51,644 nt of DNA from Hoeflea sp. (GTDB taxonomy: Bacteria; Pseudomonadota; Alphaproteobacteria; Rhizobiales; Rhizobiaceae), in contig NZ_JACIYP010000029.1 of assembly GCF_014359905.1 (NCBI RefSeq), forward strand, positions 1 through 51,644, given 5' to 3'. Positions 42,797-50,960 of the stretch are shown piece by piece. The position numbers and the translations under genes were made by a program. How positions within the stretch are numbered: the first letter of the stretch is position 1; every line of letters starts with the position of its first letter. The notes under the pieces were generated by a model. That model was given only the letters and a program-made list of their open reading frames with translations. It did no database searches and was not told the origin of the DNA.

Positions 42797-43648
42797 ATGA
42801 CTTCACAGGTACACTCACGTTATGCACCTGACTTGATGGCCGATCAGGTGGCGCTTGTCACCGGATCGGGCTCTGGCATGGGGCGGGCGACCGCGCTGGA
42901 AATGGCCGGTTGCGGGGCACGTATGGCCTTATTTGCACGCCGGTCGGAACCATTGGAAGAAACCGCCGAAATGATCCGCGCGCGTGGCGGCGACGCCTTT
43001 GTCGTGCCCGGCGACACCCGCGACGAGGGCTCCATCGAAGCCGCAATGCTGAAGATCAAGGACCACTACGGACAATTGGACGTGCTGGTCAACAATGCGG
43101 GCGGCCAATATATCGCCGCAGCACGTGACATTACCAACAAAGGGTTCGAGGCGGTGATCCGCAACAACCTGATCGGTTCGTGGCAGATGACGCGTGCGGC
43201 GGCCGATCATTTCATGTTCGAACGCGGCGGGTCAGTAGTGTTCGTCACAGCGATTTCCGCTCGGACTGCGCTTACTGGATTTACCCATACCGTTGCGGCA
43301 CGTGCGGGTGTCACCGGCATGATGAAAACGCTCGCTGCCGAGTGGGGCGAGTATGGCATCCGCCTCAACTGCGTCGCCCCTGGCACGATCAAGACCGAGG
43401 CACTTGGCCGCTATCCGATTACGCCGGAGCAATGGCAATTGCTAAACCGGTCGGTCCTGAACCGGATGGGAACAGCCGAGGATATCTCGGGCATGATCAT
43501 CTACCTTGCCTCCAGACTGGGAGGCTTCATCACTGGCGAAGATATCTATGTCGATGGCGGCGAAACGCTTCACCTGGGCCACGACGCCCGCGATATGATC
43601 AACCCCGAACTGTTTGAACAACGAAAACGTGGCGACGGCAAAGAGTAG
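42797..43648 (+). CDS. SDR of the enoyl-CoA reductase (PECR/DECR-like) type
   Basis: A 283-residue SDR: TGSGSGMG cofactor loop, NNAGGQYIAAA, and HTVAARAGVTGMMKTLAAEW, where the YxxxK pair is Thr and Arg. It shares this change and the NNAGGQ block with the 32704-33567 protein, so they are paralogues in two operons. Probable NADPH-dependent reductase or isomerase of unsaturated acyl-CoAs. Follows the dehydrogenase by 12 bp. Confidence 0.85.
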   Translation: MTSQVHSRYAPDLMADQVALVTGSGSGMGRATALEMAGCGARMALFARRSEPLEETAEMIRARGGDAFVVPGDTRDEGSIEAAMLKIKDHYGQLDVLVNNAGGQYIAAARDITNKGFEAVIRNNLIGSWQMTRAAADHFMFERGGSVVFVTAISARTALTGFTHTVAARAGVTGMMKTLAAEWGEYGIRLNCVAPGTIKTEALGRYPITPEQWQLLNRSVLNRMGTAEDISGMIIYLASRLGGFITGEDIYVDGGETLHLGHDARDMINPELFEQRKRGDGKE

Positions 43649-43679
43649 CTGCCTCGCACCACATTGAAAAGGAACACAG

Positions 43680-44483
43680 ATGCCCGATCCGATCGTCCTG
43701 CTGGACATCAAGGACCGTATTGCAACGGTCACCCTGAACGACCCCGACCGGCGCAATCCGATCACAGGAAAAAACATGATCGAGGCAATGCTGGACGCTT
43801 TTGATCAGGTCCAGCGCAACCCGGACATCAGCGTGATGATCCTGACCGGGGCGGGATCCGCCTTTTGCGCTGGTGGCGATATCAAGGCCATGCACAGCAA
43901 AACCGATCAATTTGGTCTGCCGCCGCTGGATGTCGCGGAAAGCTATATCAACGGGATCCAGCGCATCCCGCTAGCCCTCTATAATCTGGACGTTCCGACA
44001 ATTGCTGCAGTGAACGGTCCGGCTGTCGGCGCCGGGTGTGATCTGACCATGATGTGCGACATGCGGATCGCCTCGGAAAAGGCGAAGTTCGGCGAGGTCT
44101 TCCTCAACTTGGGTATTATTCCCGGCGATGCGGGCAGCTGGTTTCTAATTCGTCGGCTGGGCTATCAGAAGGCTGCGGACCTGACGTTTTCGGCGCGGAT
44201 GATAGACGCGGCCGAAGCGCTGGACCTTGATATGGTTCTGGAGGTTGTGCCCCATGACGGTCTGATGGCCAGGGCGCGCGAGAAAGCTGCTGTCATTGCC
44301 GCCAAGCCACCGCGCACGGTCCGCACCGCCAAGCGATTGCTGCGCAATGCCGAGCGCATGGATCTGCCTGATTTCCTGAACACCGCCGCCGCCTATCAGG
44401 CACTGATGCACCAAACCGGGGATCACCACGAGGCGCTGTCGGCCTTCCTTGAGAAGCGTCAGCCGACATATTCGGGAGAATAG
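43680..44483 (+). CDS. Enoyl-CoA hydratase/isomerase family protein
   Basis: A 267-residue crotonase with AAGGA before its ATG. Oxyanion strands CAGGDIKAM and NGPAVGAGCDL are clear. The acidic residues are in FGEVFLNLGIIPGDAGSW: a Glu near the first site and the Asp of GDAG. The second hydratase Glu is not evident (KAADLTFSARMID). Terminal LEKRQPTYSGE is typical of enoyl-CoA hydratases. Hydratase or isomerase; substrate unknown. Confidence 0.88.
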   Translation: MPDPIVLLDIKDRIATVTLNDPDRRNPITGKNMIEAMLDAFDQVQRNPDISVMILTGAGSAFCAGGDIKAMHSKTDQFGLPPLDVAESYINGIQRIPLALYNLDVPTIAAVNGPAVGAGCDLTMMCDMRIASEKAKFGEVFLNLGIIPGDAGSWFLIRRLGYQKAADLTFSARMIDAAEALDLDMVLEVVPHDGLMARAREKAAVIAAKPPRTVRTAKRLLRNAERMDLPDFLNTAAAYQALMHQTGDHHEALSAFLEKRQPTYSGE

Positions 44484-44494
44484 GGCATGCTGCA

Positions 44495-44983
44495 ATGACT
44501 TCCAACAGAGATGCAGAACGGTTTGCCATGATCGCAAGCGTCTGGAATTCGAGGGCCAAGGGCCTGATCGCCGAGATGGACTTAAAGATCGAACGCGCCG
44601 ACCGGCAAGGCGTTGAAATACGGATGCCATTCAACCCGGATTTCTGTCTGGATGAAGAAGGAACAATGTTGCACGGCGGGGTCCTGACAGCACTGCTGGA
44701 CAGCGCCTTTGGGCTAGCCAACTTTCTGGCGATCGAAGACGTCCAGACAATGGCAACTCTGGATCTGCGTGTCGATTATCTGCGCCCGGCAAGTTCGCGT
44801 GCCGACGTTATTGTGTTTGCCAATTGCTACCGGCAGACCCGCCACATCGCGTTCGGAAGCGGAAAAATCTGGTTTGACACCGGAGATTGCGAAGAGGTCG
44901 CCCGAGGATCGGCGACCTTTGCCCTGACACGCGGCAAAGGCGGCTTGTTGGATAAAATGAACACAGGAGGTCCCGGCGGATGA
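44495..44983 (+). CDS. PaaI-type hotdog thioesterase (copy 1)
   Basis: A 162-residue hotdog protein with the PaaI/4HBT-II motif HGGVLTALLDSAFG and the following LDLRVDYLRPAS strand. Such enzymes hydrolyse acyl-CoAs and free CoA when intermediates stall. It overlaps the next thioesterase gene by ATGA and follows the crotonase by 11 bp. Confidence 0.85.
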   Translation: MTSNRDAERFAMIASVWNSRAKGLIAEMDLKIERADRQGVEIRMPFNPDFCLDEEGTMLHGGVLTALLDSAFGLANFLAIEDVQTMATLDLRVDYLRPASSRADVIVFANCYRQTRHIAFGSGKIWFDTGDCEEVARGSATFALTRGKGGLLDKMNTGGPGG

Positions 44984-45381
44984 AGCTTAGCGACATACAG
45001 GCGCGGTGCGATCGTGTGCCGTTCTTTCGTCATCTCGGTTTTTCAGTGACTGAAGCCAATGACACCCATTTTGTGGCAAAAATGCCATTCGAACAGCGTC
45101 ACATAGGCAACCCCGTGCTTGACACATACCATGGCGGGATAATTGCCAGTTTTATGGAGGCAATTGCCTCTCTGACTGTTTTGGGCGATTTGGCATCGCC
45201 CCCGCCAAAACCGATCAACTTGACCGTTGACTATCTTCGACCCGGGCTGCCGGGAACATTGAACACGCGCGCCACGGTCTCGCGCAAGGGGCGGCGCATG
45301 GCAAGCGTCGAAACCATTGCCTGGCTGGAAGATGAGAGAAAGCCTGTGGCAAAGGGCCTATTCCACTTCCTGTTAGTCTAA
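44980..45381 (+). CDS. PaaI-type hotdog thioesterase (copy 2)
   Basis: A 133-residue hotdog protein with YHGGIIASFMEAIAS and INLTVDYLRPGLPG. It is shorter than copy 1 and lacks its C-terminal tail. ATGA overlap with copy 1 suggests the two are made together, perhaps as a hetero-oligomer. Last gene of the operon and of the catabolic cluster; insertion-sequence debris follows. Confidence 0.85.
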   Translation: MKLSDIQARCDRVPFFRHLGFSVTEANDTHFVAKMPFEQRHIGNPVLDTYHGGIIASFMEAIASLTVLGDLASPPPKPINLTVDYLRPGLPGTLNTRATVSRKGRRMASVETIAWLEDERKPVAKGLFHFLLV

Positions 45382-45442
45382 TTCAATAAGACGTCCCGAT
45401 TTTAAGCGCACCAAGTTACAGAAGGGCCCTGCCCCAAAAAAA

Positions 45443-45616
45443 TGCGGGTTCCGACGAAGCCAGCCAGTACAAGGATCGTGACTTTCGCGGATGCTCGCGA
45501 AGAAGCCGCGCATGCTGGTGGCGATCGCACTGGCGAACAAGATGGCTCGGACAATATGGGCCATGCTGACGAAGCAGGAAGATTATCGAGACCCAGCTCT
45601 GGCAATGGCGGCGTGA
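45443..45616 (+). pseudogene. C-terminal remnant of an IS110-family transposase
   Basis: The frame ending at TGA 45614 reads LSRMLAKKPRMLVAIALANK and then MARTIWAMLTKQEDYR, the usual C-terminal end of one IS110 subgroup. A TGA at 45479 interrupts the frame where a Trp is expected. No N-terminal part is nearby. The rest of 45382-45737, about 350 bp without a gene, shows nothing else I can identify. Confidence 0.7.
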
Positions 45617-45762
45617 AAGGAAACTGCCGCGGATAACCAGGGCTGGCCAAGAGGTGTGAGAAGTCGACGACCTGAATGGGCGCATGATCGAACCGATCGG
45701 GAACGGGAAAACCAGTTTGGCACTTTGAGCCTGCAAGGTAAGCATCCGGTGAGCGCCGCAGG

Positions 45763-46311
45763 TTAGGCCGCTTGAGCGTTCAGCGCCTTTGTCATCCAAT
45801 TCCATGGAAGCAATTGTTCCAGCCTACTGATCGGCGTGTCCGCAATGTTGGCGAGGACATCGGCAAGCCAAGCTTGCGGATCGATGTCGTTGAGCTTGGC
45901 GCTCATGATCAGCGTTGTCATGAACGCGGCCCGATCCGCACCGCGATCGGAACCTGCAAACAGCCACGACTTTCTTCCGAGAGCAAAGCCTCGCAGGGCT
46001 CGTTCGGCGGCATTGTTTGTCAGGCAAATCCGGCCATCGTCAAGGAAGGTTGTGAAGCCGGACCAGCGCTTGAGCATGTAGTTCATCGCTTCGGCAACCG
46101 GGGAACTGCGCGACAACTTTGCCCGTTCGGCCCGCATCCAGGCTTCGAGTTCGTCGACGAGGGGGCGACTTTCCTGCTGACGCCGCTCCAGACGTTCATC
46201 GACAGACATTCCATTGACGCCGCGCTCGATATCGAACAACGCATCAATCCGCTTCACGGCCTCCAGCGCAATCGGCGAGATCGGCACGGCGTTCTTTCCA
46301 CGCCTGCTGCT
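45763..46311 (-). pseudogene. tnpC: IS66 transposase tnpC, 3' part
   Basis: C-terminal third of the IS66 transposase, cut off from its 5' part by the IS21-type insertion. Seen are RRGKNAVPISPIALEAVKRI, CLTNNAAERALRGFALGRKS with the catalytic Glu, WLFAGSDRGADRAA and the IS66 C-terminal LLPWNW. Removing the insertion and one 7-bp repeat joins it in frame to 48932-50045 as a 551-residue protein. An ATG at 46323, inside the IS21 end, could start a fragment. Confidence 0.9.
46305..46311. repeat. Target-site duplication, left copy (TGCTGCT)
   Basis: TGCTGCT directly precedes the IS21-type left end and is repeated at 48932-48938 directly after the right end. Confidence 0.85.
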
Positions 46312-46316
46312 TGCGG

Positions 46317-46381
46317 ATTTCACTAGGTTGGGACAGCGATTTCAGCAAGTCGCGGACAAGCGTTTCGCTAAGTCGCGGACA
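46317..46381. repeat. IS21 left-end transposase-binding repeats (3 copies)
   Basis: Three copies of a 20-bp unit like ATTTCAGCAAGTCGCGGACA start at 46317, 46339 and 46362. They are inverted relative to the right-end repeats. The outermost copy is most diverged and one base short. IS21 elements carry such multiple end repeats for IstA binding. Confidence 0.8.
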
Positions 46382-46416
46382 ACGGATGCGATCGAGTTCC
46401 GGTTGCCTTGTTGCCG

Positions 46417-47193
46417 TTACAGTTGATTGATTTCGGTTAATTCGCCACCCGTCAAGAGCGGCGGCGTTTTTCGCTTTCTCATGCTGTCTCCTTCGAGGGT
46501 TATGCGGTGTGCATTGTGGACAATGCGGTCCAGAATCGCATCGGCCAAAGTGGCCTCGCCGATCATTTCATGCCAAGCGGCCACGGGAAGCTGGGCCGTG
46601 ATCAGGGTCGATTTACGCCGATATCGTTCCTCGAAGATTTCCAGCAGATCGAGGCGCTGTCGATCATTCAAGGTATGGGTTCCCCAGTCATCCAGCACCA
46701 GCAACTGAACGCGTGCCAGCTTGTCGACGAGGCGCGGAAAGCGTCCATCCAGCCTGGCAAGTGCAAGGTCCTCGAACAACCGCGGCATACGAACGTAGAG
46801 GACTGAGTAGTCGAGGCGGGCCGCCTGTCGTGCGAAGGCGCAGGCAATCCAGGTCTTTCCTGTGCCCGTTTGGCCGGTCAGGATCAGGTTCTCGTTTGCC
46901 TTCAGCCATGCACCTTGTGCCAGAGACAAGACGTGCCGGCGGTCAAGACCGCGGTGAGATCCAAAATCGATGTCTTCGATCGAGGCATTGGCAAAACGAA
47001 GTTTTGCCGTGGCGAGTCTGTTTGTCAGCCGTCGGTCTGTTCTCACGGCGATCTCGCGGTCTAGCATCAGACCCAGCCGTTCGTCGAAGCTAAGATCGTT
47101 TCCATGAGCCTGCTCTATGAGCTCGCGATAGGCGGTCGCCATGCCGGCAAGACCAAGCGCATTCATCTGGTCCAGTGTTGGATGTGTCAGCAT
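46417..47193 (-). CDS. istB: IS21-type helper ATPase IstB
   Basis: AAA+ ATPase of 258 residues that loads and activates the IstA transposase at target DNA. Walker A is GQTGTGKT, Walker B LLVLDDWG, with a sensor region [10 protein letters not shown]. The N-terminal domain ([20 protein letters not shown]) is typical. Starts 12 bp after istA on the same strand and is full length. Confidence 0.95.
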   Translation of the reverse strand: MLTHPTLDQMNALGLAGMATAYRELIEQAHGNDLSFDERLGLMLDREIAVRTDRRLTNRLATAKLRFANASIEDIDFGSHRGLDRRHVLSLAQGAWLKANENLILTGQTGTGKTWIACAFARQAARLDYSVLYVRMPRLFEDLALARLDGRFPRLVDKLARVQLLVLDDWGTHTLNDRQRLDLLEIFEERYRRKSTLITAQLPVAAWHEMIGEATLADAILDRIVHNAHRITLEGDSMRKRKTPPLLTGGELTEINQL

Positions 47194-47205
47194 CTGATGT
47201 CCTCT

Positions 47206-48774
47206 TCATTGGTAGTAGGTTTTGCCGCGGATATTGCCGTGCGGCGGTGCCGGCTTCACAGCCTCGCTCGTGGCCGGAGCCTGGTCGAGACCAGATCTGA
47301 GAATGTTGGCGACAGACGAATAGCTCAGCGCGTTGATGACCAGCGCGCGCTCGCACGCCAGTTCCAAGCGATCGGATTCGTAACGACGCGCCAGGGAAAG
47401 AACGCCTTGAGCAGATCGGTAGCCTTGCTCGGGATGCGGGCGGTCGCATAGCAAACGTTCGATAAAAATCGCCGTATTGCTCCCGACCTTTGCTGCTTCC
47501 TTGCGCAATGTGTGGGGCGTGGTGTTGGCATAGCGCTGGTGAGCCTTGGGCATATGCTCATTGATCGTAACGTGGCCTGAGCGCTGCGAGCTACGGATGT
47601 GACTGGCGACACGCTTGTGGTCAAAGAAGATCTCGACTGCCCGATACGTCAGTCTGATATCGACCCGCCGTCCGATGAGACCGTGCGGCACGGAATAGAA
47701 CGTCTTGTCGACTTCGACATGGTAATCGGGATGGACCTTGGCGACCTTCCATTCCGCATACTCAAACGGTGTTGAAGGCAGTGGCTTGAGCTGAGAGCGC
47801 TCGACTTCATCGAACAAAGCACGCCGAGATTTGCCATATCGCCGCATCGTTCGGGCATTGAGGTCCTCGATCAAAGCGCTGATGCGGATATTGAGATCGA
47901 CAAGGCTGAAGAAACGGTCGTTTCGGAGTCTGGCCAAAACCCATCTCTCGACGATTAAAACAGTCCCTTCGGCGGAGGGCTTATCCCGAGGACGTCTCGG
48001 GCGTGCTGGCAATAACGTCGTATCGTAATGATCGGCGAAAGCGGCAAATGTCGCATTCAACGTCGGTTCGAACCAAAGAGCCTTGGCCACCGCAGACTTG
48101 AGATTGTCGCAGATGGTCGTCTTCGTCACTCCACCGAAATAACTGAAAGCCCGTTGGTTCGCCTCGATCCAATCGGGTAGCTTTTGGCTGAAGCTGGCAT
48201 ACGAGAACGTCAACTGCGACGCGCTCAGCACCGCCACATAGATCTGTGCGGCGCGGATCTCACCGGTAGAGGGATCAATGATCGGGATCGTATGGCCGGC
48301 GTAGTCGCATTCCATCGCGACGCCACCGACGTGACGGCTGCGATAGGTGGGTTTGGCCCGGCTTTCGTGATCGGCAAAACGGCAGCAGAACCAGGTGTAT
48401 CCATAGCCGTCTGGATGAGCTTCCCGGTATTCCTGCCATAGCAAATTGAGCGTCACGCCCTTGCGCTTCAGCTCGCTGGCCACCTTCGGCCAATTCGGCT
48501 CATCGGTGTCGCGCGGAGGTCGTCCCATGCGGCGGAACAGCCGCCGCTCGAGAACGTCGTCATCGTCCAAGCCTGGCGGAAGGGGCCAGACCGCAAGCCC
48601 GGATTCCCGTGCCCGCAGCAAATACGTCGAAACCGAAGTCTTGCTCATCTTCAGCCGTTCAGAAACGGCGCGTATTGACAATCCCTGCTCGAACGTCAGC
48701 CGCAGGATCGATCGGATGTCCTTCACGTCGGTATGTCTCGCTTGCTTCCGTCTGGGCATCATGTCCTCGCTCAA
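47206..48774 (-). CDS. istA: IS21-type transposase IstA
   Basis: DDE transposase of 522 residues. The N-terminal helix-turn-helix is ILRLTFEQGLSIRAVSERLKMS in outline (about residues 21-45). The rve catalytic core has Asp in ECDYAG, Asp in ICDNLKSAV and Glu in KPSAEG. A C-terminal beta-barrel contains HVEVDKTFYSVPHGLIGRRV. Intact; it begins 64 bp inside the right-end repeats. Confidence 0.95.
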   Translation of the reverse strand: MSEDMMPRRKQARHTDVKDIRSILRLTFEQGLSIRAVSERLKMSKTSVSTYLLRARESGLAVWPLPPGLDDDDVLERRLFRRMGRPPRDTDEPNWPKVASELKRKGVTLNLLWQEYREAHPDGYGYTWFCCRFADHESRAKPTYRSRHVGGVAMECDYAGHTIPIIDPSTGEIRAAQIYVAVLSASQLTFSYASFSQKLPDWIEANQRAFSYFGGVTKTTICDNLKSAVAKALWFEPTLNATFAAFADHYDTTLLPARPRRPRDKPSAEGTVLIVERWVLARLRNDRFFSLVDLNIRISALIEDLNARTMRRYGKSRRALFDEVERSQLKPLPSTPFEYAEWKVAKVHPDYHVEVDKTFYSVPHGLIGRRVDIRLTYRAVEIFFDHKRVASHIRSSQRSGHVTINEHMPKAHQRYANTTPHTLRKEAAKVGSNTAIFIERLLCDRPHPEQGYRSAQGVLSLARRYESDRLELACERALVINALSYSSVANILRSGLDQAPATSEAVKPAPPHGNIRGKTYYQ

Positions 48775-48837
48775 ATCAACGAGGGCAAATTGCCAGATTG
48801 GCGCTCACGAAAATCGATCAAAATCAGCCGCTATTCC

Positions 48838-48926
48838 TGTCCGCGACTTACTGAAATCACTGTCCCGGACTTTCTGAAATCGCTGTCCGCGACTTACTGA
48901 AATCCTTGTCCCGGACTTTGTGAAAC
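48838..48926. repeat. IS21 right-end transposase-binding repeats (4 copies)
   Basis: Four units of TGTCCGCGACTTACTGAAAT type start at 48838, 48861, 48884 and 48907, an exact 23-bp period. TGTCCGCGACTTACTGAAAT alternates with TGTCCCGGACTTTCTGAAAT. The outermost ends in GTGAAAC. The period equals about two helical turns, so the sites face one side of the DNA. Confidence 0.85.
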
Positions 48927-48931
48927 ACGCA

Positions 48932-48938
48932 TGCTGCT
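48932..48938. repeat. Target-site duplication, right copy (TGCTGCT)
   Basis: Second copy of the 7-bp direct repeat flanking the IS21-type element; see 46305-46311. Confidence 0.85.
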
Positions 48939-50045
48939 CGTCGCAATGTCGGCGAGGACAAAAAACTTGCGGCGTGCATGGGCCCAGCACAGCGCCTGCG
49001 TGAGGGGATCTGGATTGCGGTCCACCTTGAACAGCGGATTGTAGCCGCCATAGGCATCCGCCTGCAGAATCCCGGTGAAGGTCTTCAGGTGGCGCTCGGG
49101 ATGCTCCTGTCGACGGTCTCTCGACGCATAGTAGAGGGCTGCGGGCGGTGATTGCCCGCCGAAAGGCCGGTCATCCCTGACATAGGTCCAGATGCGACCT
49201 GTATCGGTCTTGCCCTTTGCCAGGATCGGCACGGTGGTGTCATCACCATGCAGACGCTCGGCGGCAAGCACATGCGCCTCGATCAACGAATGGATGGGCT
49301 TCAACGCCGCGGCGCATGCTCCAACCTGGTCCGCCAGCGTCGAGAGGCTGAGGTCAATCCCCTCGCGGGCATAGCGTTCGCTCTGTCGGTTCAGTGGCTG
49401 ATGCTGGCCAAACTTCTCAAACAGGATCATGGCGAGCAGGTTCGGGCCGGCAAAGCCGCGCGGCGTCACATGGAAGGGTGCCGGGGCTTGCGTGATCTTC
49501 TCACACTCGCGGCAGGAGAACTTCTCCCGCACCGTCTGGATCACCTTCCACTGGCGGGGGATCACCTCCAGGGTCTCGGTGATGTCCTCACCGAGCTTCG
49601 ACAGCCTGGCTGAGCCGCAGCACGGGCAGCTAGAGGGAGCGGCAATGACGACCCGCTCCCGCGGGAGATGTTCAGGGAAGGGTTTGCGCGACGGACGCTT
49701 GCGCTCGAACGCCTGGACTGTCGAAGCCTTGGCTGCGATCTCCGCCGCAAGCTCGTCTTCGCCCGCGTCGGCCTCCAACTCCTCAAGCTGCAATTCCATC
49801 TGTTCGAGAAGGCGGGCCTTGCGCTCGGAGCGGCTGCCGTAAAGCTCACGCCGAACCTTTTCGATCTCCAGCTTCAGCCGAGCAATCAGCGCCTCAGAGT
49901 GCGACACGAGCGCCTTTGCGCTGGCGGCTTCCGCCTTGGCGGCCGCAGCATCGGCCTCGGCAGTGATGCGCCGGGCACGCTCCTTCGCCAGAGCAGCAAG
50001 CGCGCTGGCAAGGTCGTCAGGAAGCTGTTCGGCTGCATCGTTCAT
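48932..50045 (-). pseudogene. tnpC: IS66 transposase tnpC, 5' part
   Basis: N-terminal two thirds of the IS66 transposase (ATG 50045). In order: a coiled coil rich in Ala, Glu and Lys, a zinc-finger region (CPCC and CREC), and the catalytic core start with LHGDDTTVPIL and LQADAYGGYNPLF, then ALCWAHARRKFFVLADIATS, where the IS21-type element cuts the gene. The frame reads on into the element and stops at 48894 with a foreign tail. Confidence 0.9.
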
Positions 50046-50090
50046 GACAGGATGGAATCATATTCGTCCCCGCCATTCCAGTGCTTTTGC

Positions 50091-50438
50091 TCATCCTGCC
50101 GCCGTCGGACGCCAGGTTTTTTCCGGCATCCGCCAATCGATACCTTCCAGCAGATAGCCAAGCTGTGCAGGCGTGATCACCACCGAGCCATCGGCCGCCG
50201 ACGGCCAGATGAAGCGCCCGCGTTCGAGCTTCTTGGTGAACAGGCAGGCCCCTTGTCCGTCGTGCCAGATGACCTTGATCAGGCCACCGCCACGTCCGCG
50301 GAATACGAACAGGTGTCCGCACATCGGATCGCGCTTCAGCGTCTCCTGCACCATCAGCGACAGGCCGGGAAAGCCTTTGCGCATGTCGGTATGGCCTGTC
50401 GCCAGCCAGACCTTCACACCAACAGGAACCGGGATCAT
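50091..50438 (-). CDS. tnpB: IS66 accessory protein TnpB (Orf2)
   Basis: 115 residues, the usual IS66 Orf2 length. Typical blocks: VWLATGHTDMRKGFPGLS, LFVFRGRGGGLIKVIWHDGQG, FTKKLERGRFIWP. ATG 50438 overlaps the tnpA stop (ATGA); the frame is open a little further upstream. Required with TnpA and TnpC for transposition of such elements. Confidence 0.93.
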   Translation of the reverse strand: MIPVPVGVKVWLATGHTDMRKGFPGLSLMVQETLKRDPMCGHLFVFRGRGGGLIKVIWHDGQGACLFTKKLERGRFIWPSAADGSVVITPAQLGYLLEGIDWRMPEKTWRPTAAG

Positions 50439-50845
50439 CGCCGACCCAGCACACAATCGAGAATGCGGCCCAGGGCCTCCGTGTCTATGTCGCTGTCCAC
50501 ACGGACACGCCGACCCCGACCCAGTTCAATCGTCACATCGCTACGCTTCCGGCGGGAATGCGATGGGACGGGCGGCTCCGAGGGAGCGGGCTCGGCTGCC
50601 CGTGCCGTCTCCGACACGATAACCGGTACCAACGTGCTCGCCGTAAGTGTCCCAGGCTCCGCGATCTGGCAAAGCTCCTTGCGCCAACGGAAGAGCTGAC
50701 TGACATGGATGCCGGCGGCCCGCGCAATCTCGGATAGCACGGCTCCAGGCTCAAGGCAGGCCGCGACAAGCCGCTCCTTCTTGTCACGGGACCAGCGCCG
50801 CCGGCGCTCCACAGAGGTGATGATTTCAATCGGGCGCTTCGTCAT
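50435..50845 (-). CDS. tnpA: IS66 accessory protein TnpA (Orf1)
   Basis: 136 residues with an N-terminal helix-turn-helix: RRRWSRDKKERLVAACLEPG and SEIARAAGIHVSQLFRWRKEL. The C-terminal part DVTIELGRGRRVRVDSDIDTEALGRIL is typical for IS66 Orf1. First gene of the IS66 operon. It overlaps tnpB by ATGA. Confidence 0.93.
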   Translation of the reverse strand: MTKRPIEIITSVERRRRWSRDKKERLVAACLEPGAVLSEIARAAGIHVSQLFRWRKELCQIAEPGTLTASTLVPVIVSETARAAEPAPSEPPVPSHSRRKRSDVTIELGRGRRVRVDSDIDTEALGRILDCVLGRR

Positions 50846-50960
50846 AGATGCCGTAATGGGCCTGCGCCAACCGATGGCAAATCTTTCTGCCTGACGTCAT
50901 TATGCGGATCTACCTCAGCATCGCGCTGACCTACAGACCACAACGGAGAGGAGCAAAACC

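Larger units (their letters stand above)
46312..48931 (-). mobile_element. IS21-family insertion sequence (2620 bp)
   Basis: Contains istA and istB on the minus strand, framed by imperfect inverted ends: TGCGGATTTCACTAGG on the left, and on the right strand TGCGTGTTTCACAAAG. It is flanked by a 7-bp direct repeat TGCTGCT. Size and gene order are those of complete IS21 elements, and both genes are intact, so it may still be mobile. Confidence 0.9.
45738..50880 (-). mobile_element. IS66-family element, interrupted by an IS21-family element
   Basis: tnpA, tnpB and tnpC are in standard order on the minus strand. The left terminus is placed at GTAAGC (45738), the usual IS66 end. The matching GCTTAC right end is not found before the IS110 gene at 50961, so the right edge given here is approximate and that terminus may be lost. 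The 2620-bp IS21-type insertion at 46312-48931 lies inside tnpC. Confidence 0.8.

Noticed and set aside
1..45381. A complete steroid or bile-acid degradation cluster
   Set aside because: The side-chain-type enzymes are present, but there are no ketosteroid dehydrogenase, ring hydroxylase, extradiol dioxygenase or HIP-type ring genes. Only side-chain-like chemistry can be supported.
48838..48926. Regularly spaced 23-bp repeats resembling a CRISPR array
   Set aside because: There is no unique spacer sequence between units, only 3 bp. They have an inverted counterpart at 46317-46381 and sit at the element end, so they are IS21 end repeats.
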